Assembly: GCA_013398295.1 (NCBI GenBank)
Contig: VZSF01001148.1
Location: 186,017-250,016, forward strand
Direction: 5' to 3'
Length of the DNA stretch: 64,000 bases
From: Chionis minor
Taxonomy: Eukaryota; Chordata; Aves; Charadriiformes; Chionididae
Positions 63,934 through 64,000 of this stretch are shown here, one piece after another (the first letter of the stretch is position 1; every line of letters begins with the position of its first letter). The translations under genes were made by a program, and so were the position numbers. The notes under the pieces are model-generated. The model searched no databases. It was not told where the DNA came from and saw only the letters and a program-made list of their open reading frames with translations.

Positions 63934-64000
63934 CTAGGAACAATTCCATGAGTAATAATAGCAAGCAAGCCTGCTAGCAACAAAAACCATTCCTATAGAT

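Noticed and set aside
1..64000. tRNA, rRNA, CRISPR, operon or phage-like features
   Set aside because: None seen; the exon/intron structure and LINE/LTR content are those of a vertebrate nuclear genome.

Overview
The window looks like avian nuclear DNA: AT-rich, intron-dominated, with CR1 LINE fragments carrying the typical 8-bp 3' terminal repeats (ATTCTATG type), one solo retroviral LTR of a kind common in birds, and old MIR-like SINE traces. There is no sign of prokaryotic genes, CRISPR arrays, operons or structured RNA genes. Assignment to birds is an inference from the repeats and the gene sequence. No species can be named.

The one clear gene is CEP192 (centrosomal protein 192) on the minus strand. 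It enters from the right edge (5' side missing) and ends with a stop codon at 20980-20982. I resolved 21 coding exons in order between 63933 and 20980, plus one displaced exon at 62704-62767. All 22 have AG/GT borders, and their phases chain without a break into about 942 C-terminal residues. These residues form a string of ASH/MSP-like (PapD-like beta-sandwich) modules, the known architecture of the CEP192/SPD-2 C-terminal half.

Layout: 1-20.6 kb is downstream intergenic DNA without a recognisable gene. It has a CpG-richer patch near 5.0-5.6 kb, an orphan plus-strand exon-like segment at 9.9 kb, a minus-strand open frame at 2.65-2.87 kb and a cluster of inverted repeats at 15.6-15.75 kb. 20.6-55.7 kb holds CEP192 exons 3-21 (numbering from the right edge), whose introns contain CR1 pieces at 22.1, 23.5, 27.7, 38.4 and 42.2 kb and a solo LTR at 51.77-52.33 kb. 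55.7-63.6 kb is the exon 2-exon 3 intron, filled by two head-to-tail CR1 copies. Exons 1 and 2 lie at 63.6-63.9 kb.

The most useful discovery is an assembly error, not a new biological system. Three single-N joins (60462, 62211, 62894) separate four contigs. The sequence before the first N and after the third overlap by 44 identical bases inside one CR1 reverse-transcriptase frame, so these two contigs should join directly. The second contig (60463-62210) is a 1,748-bp repeat of 58340-60087. The third (62212-62893) carries a CEP192 exon whose splice phase fits immediately upstream of exon 1, not where it has been placed. Left uncorrected, the gene model would gain a frameshift and stop.
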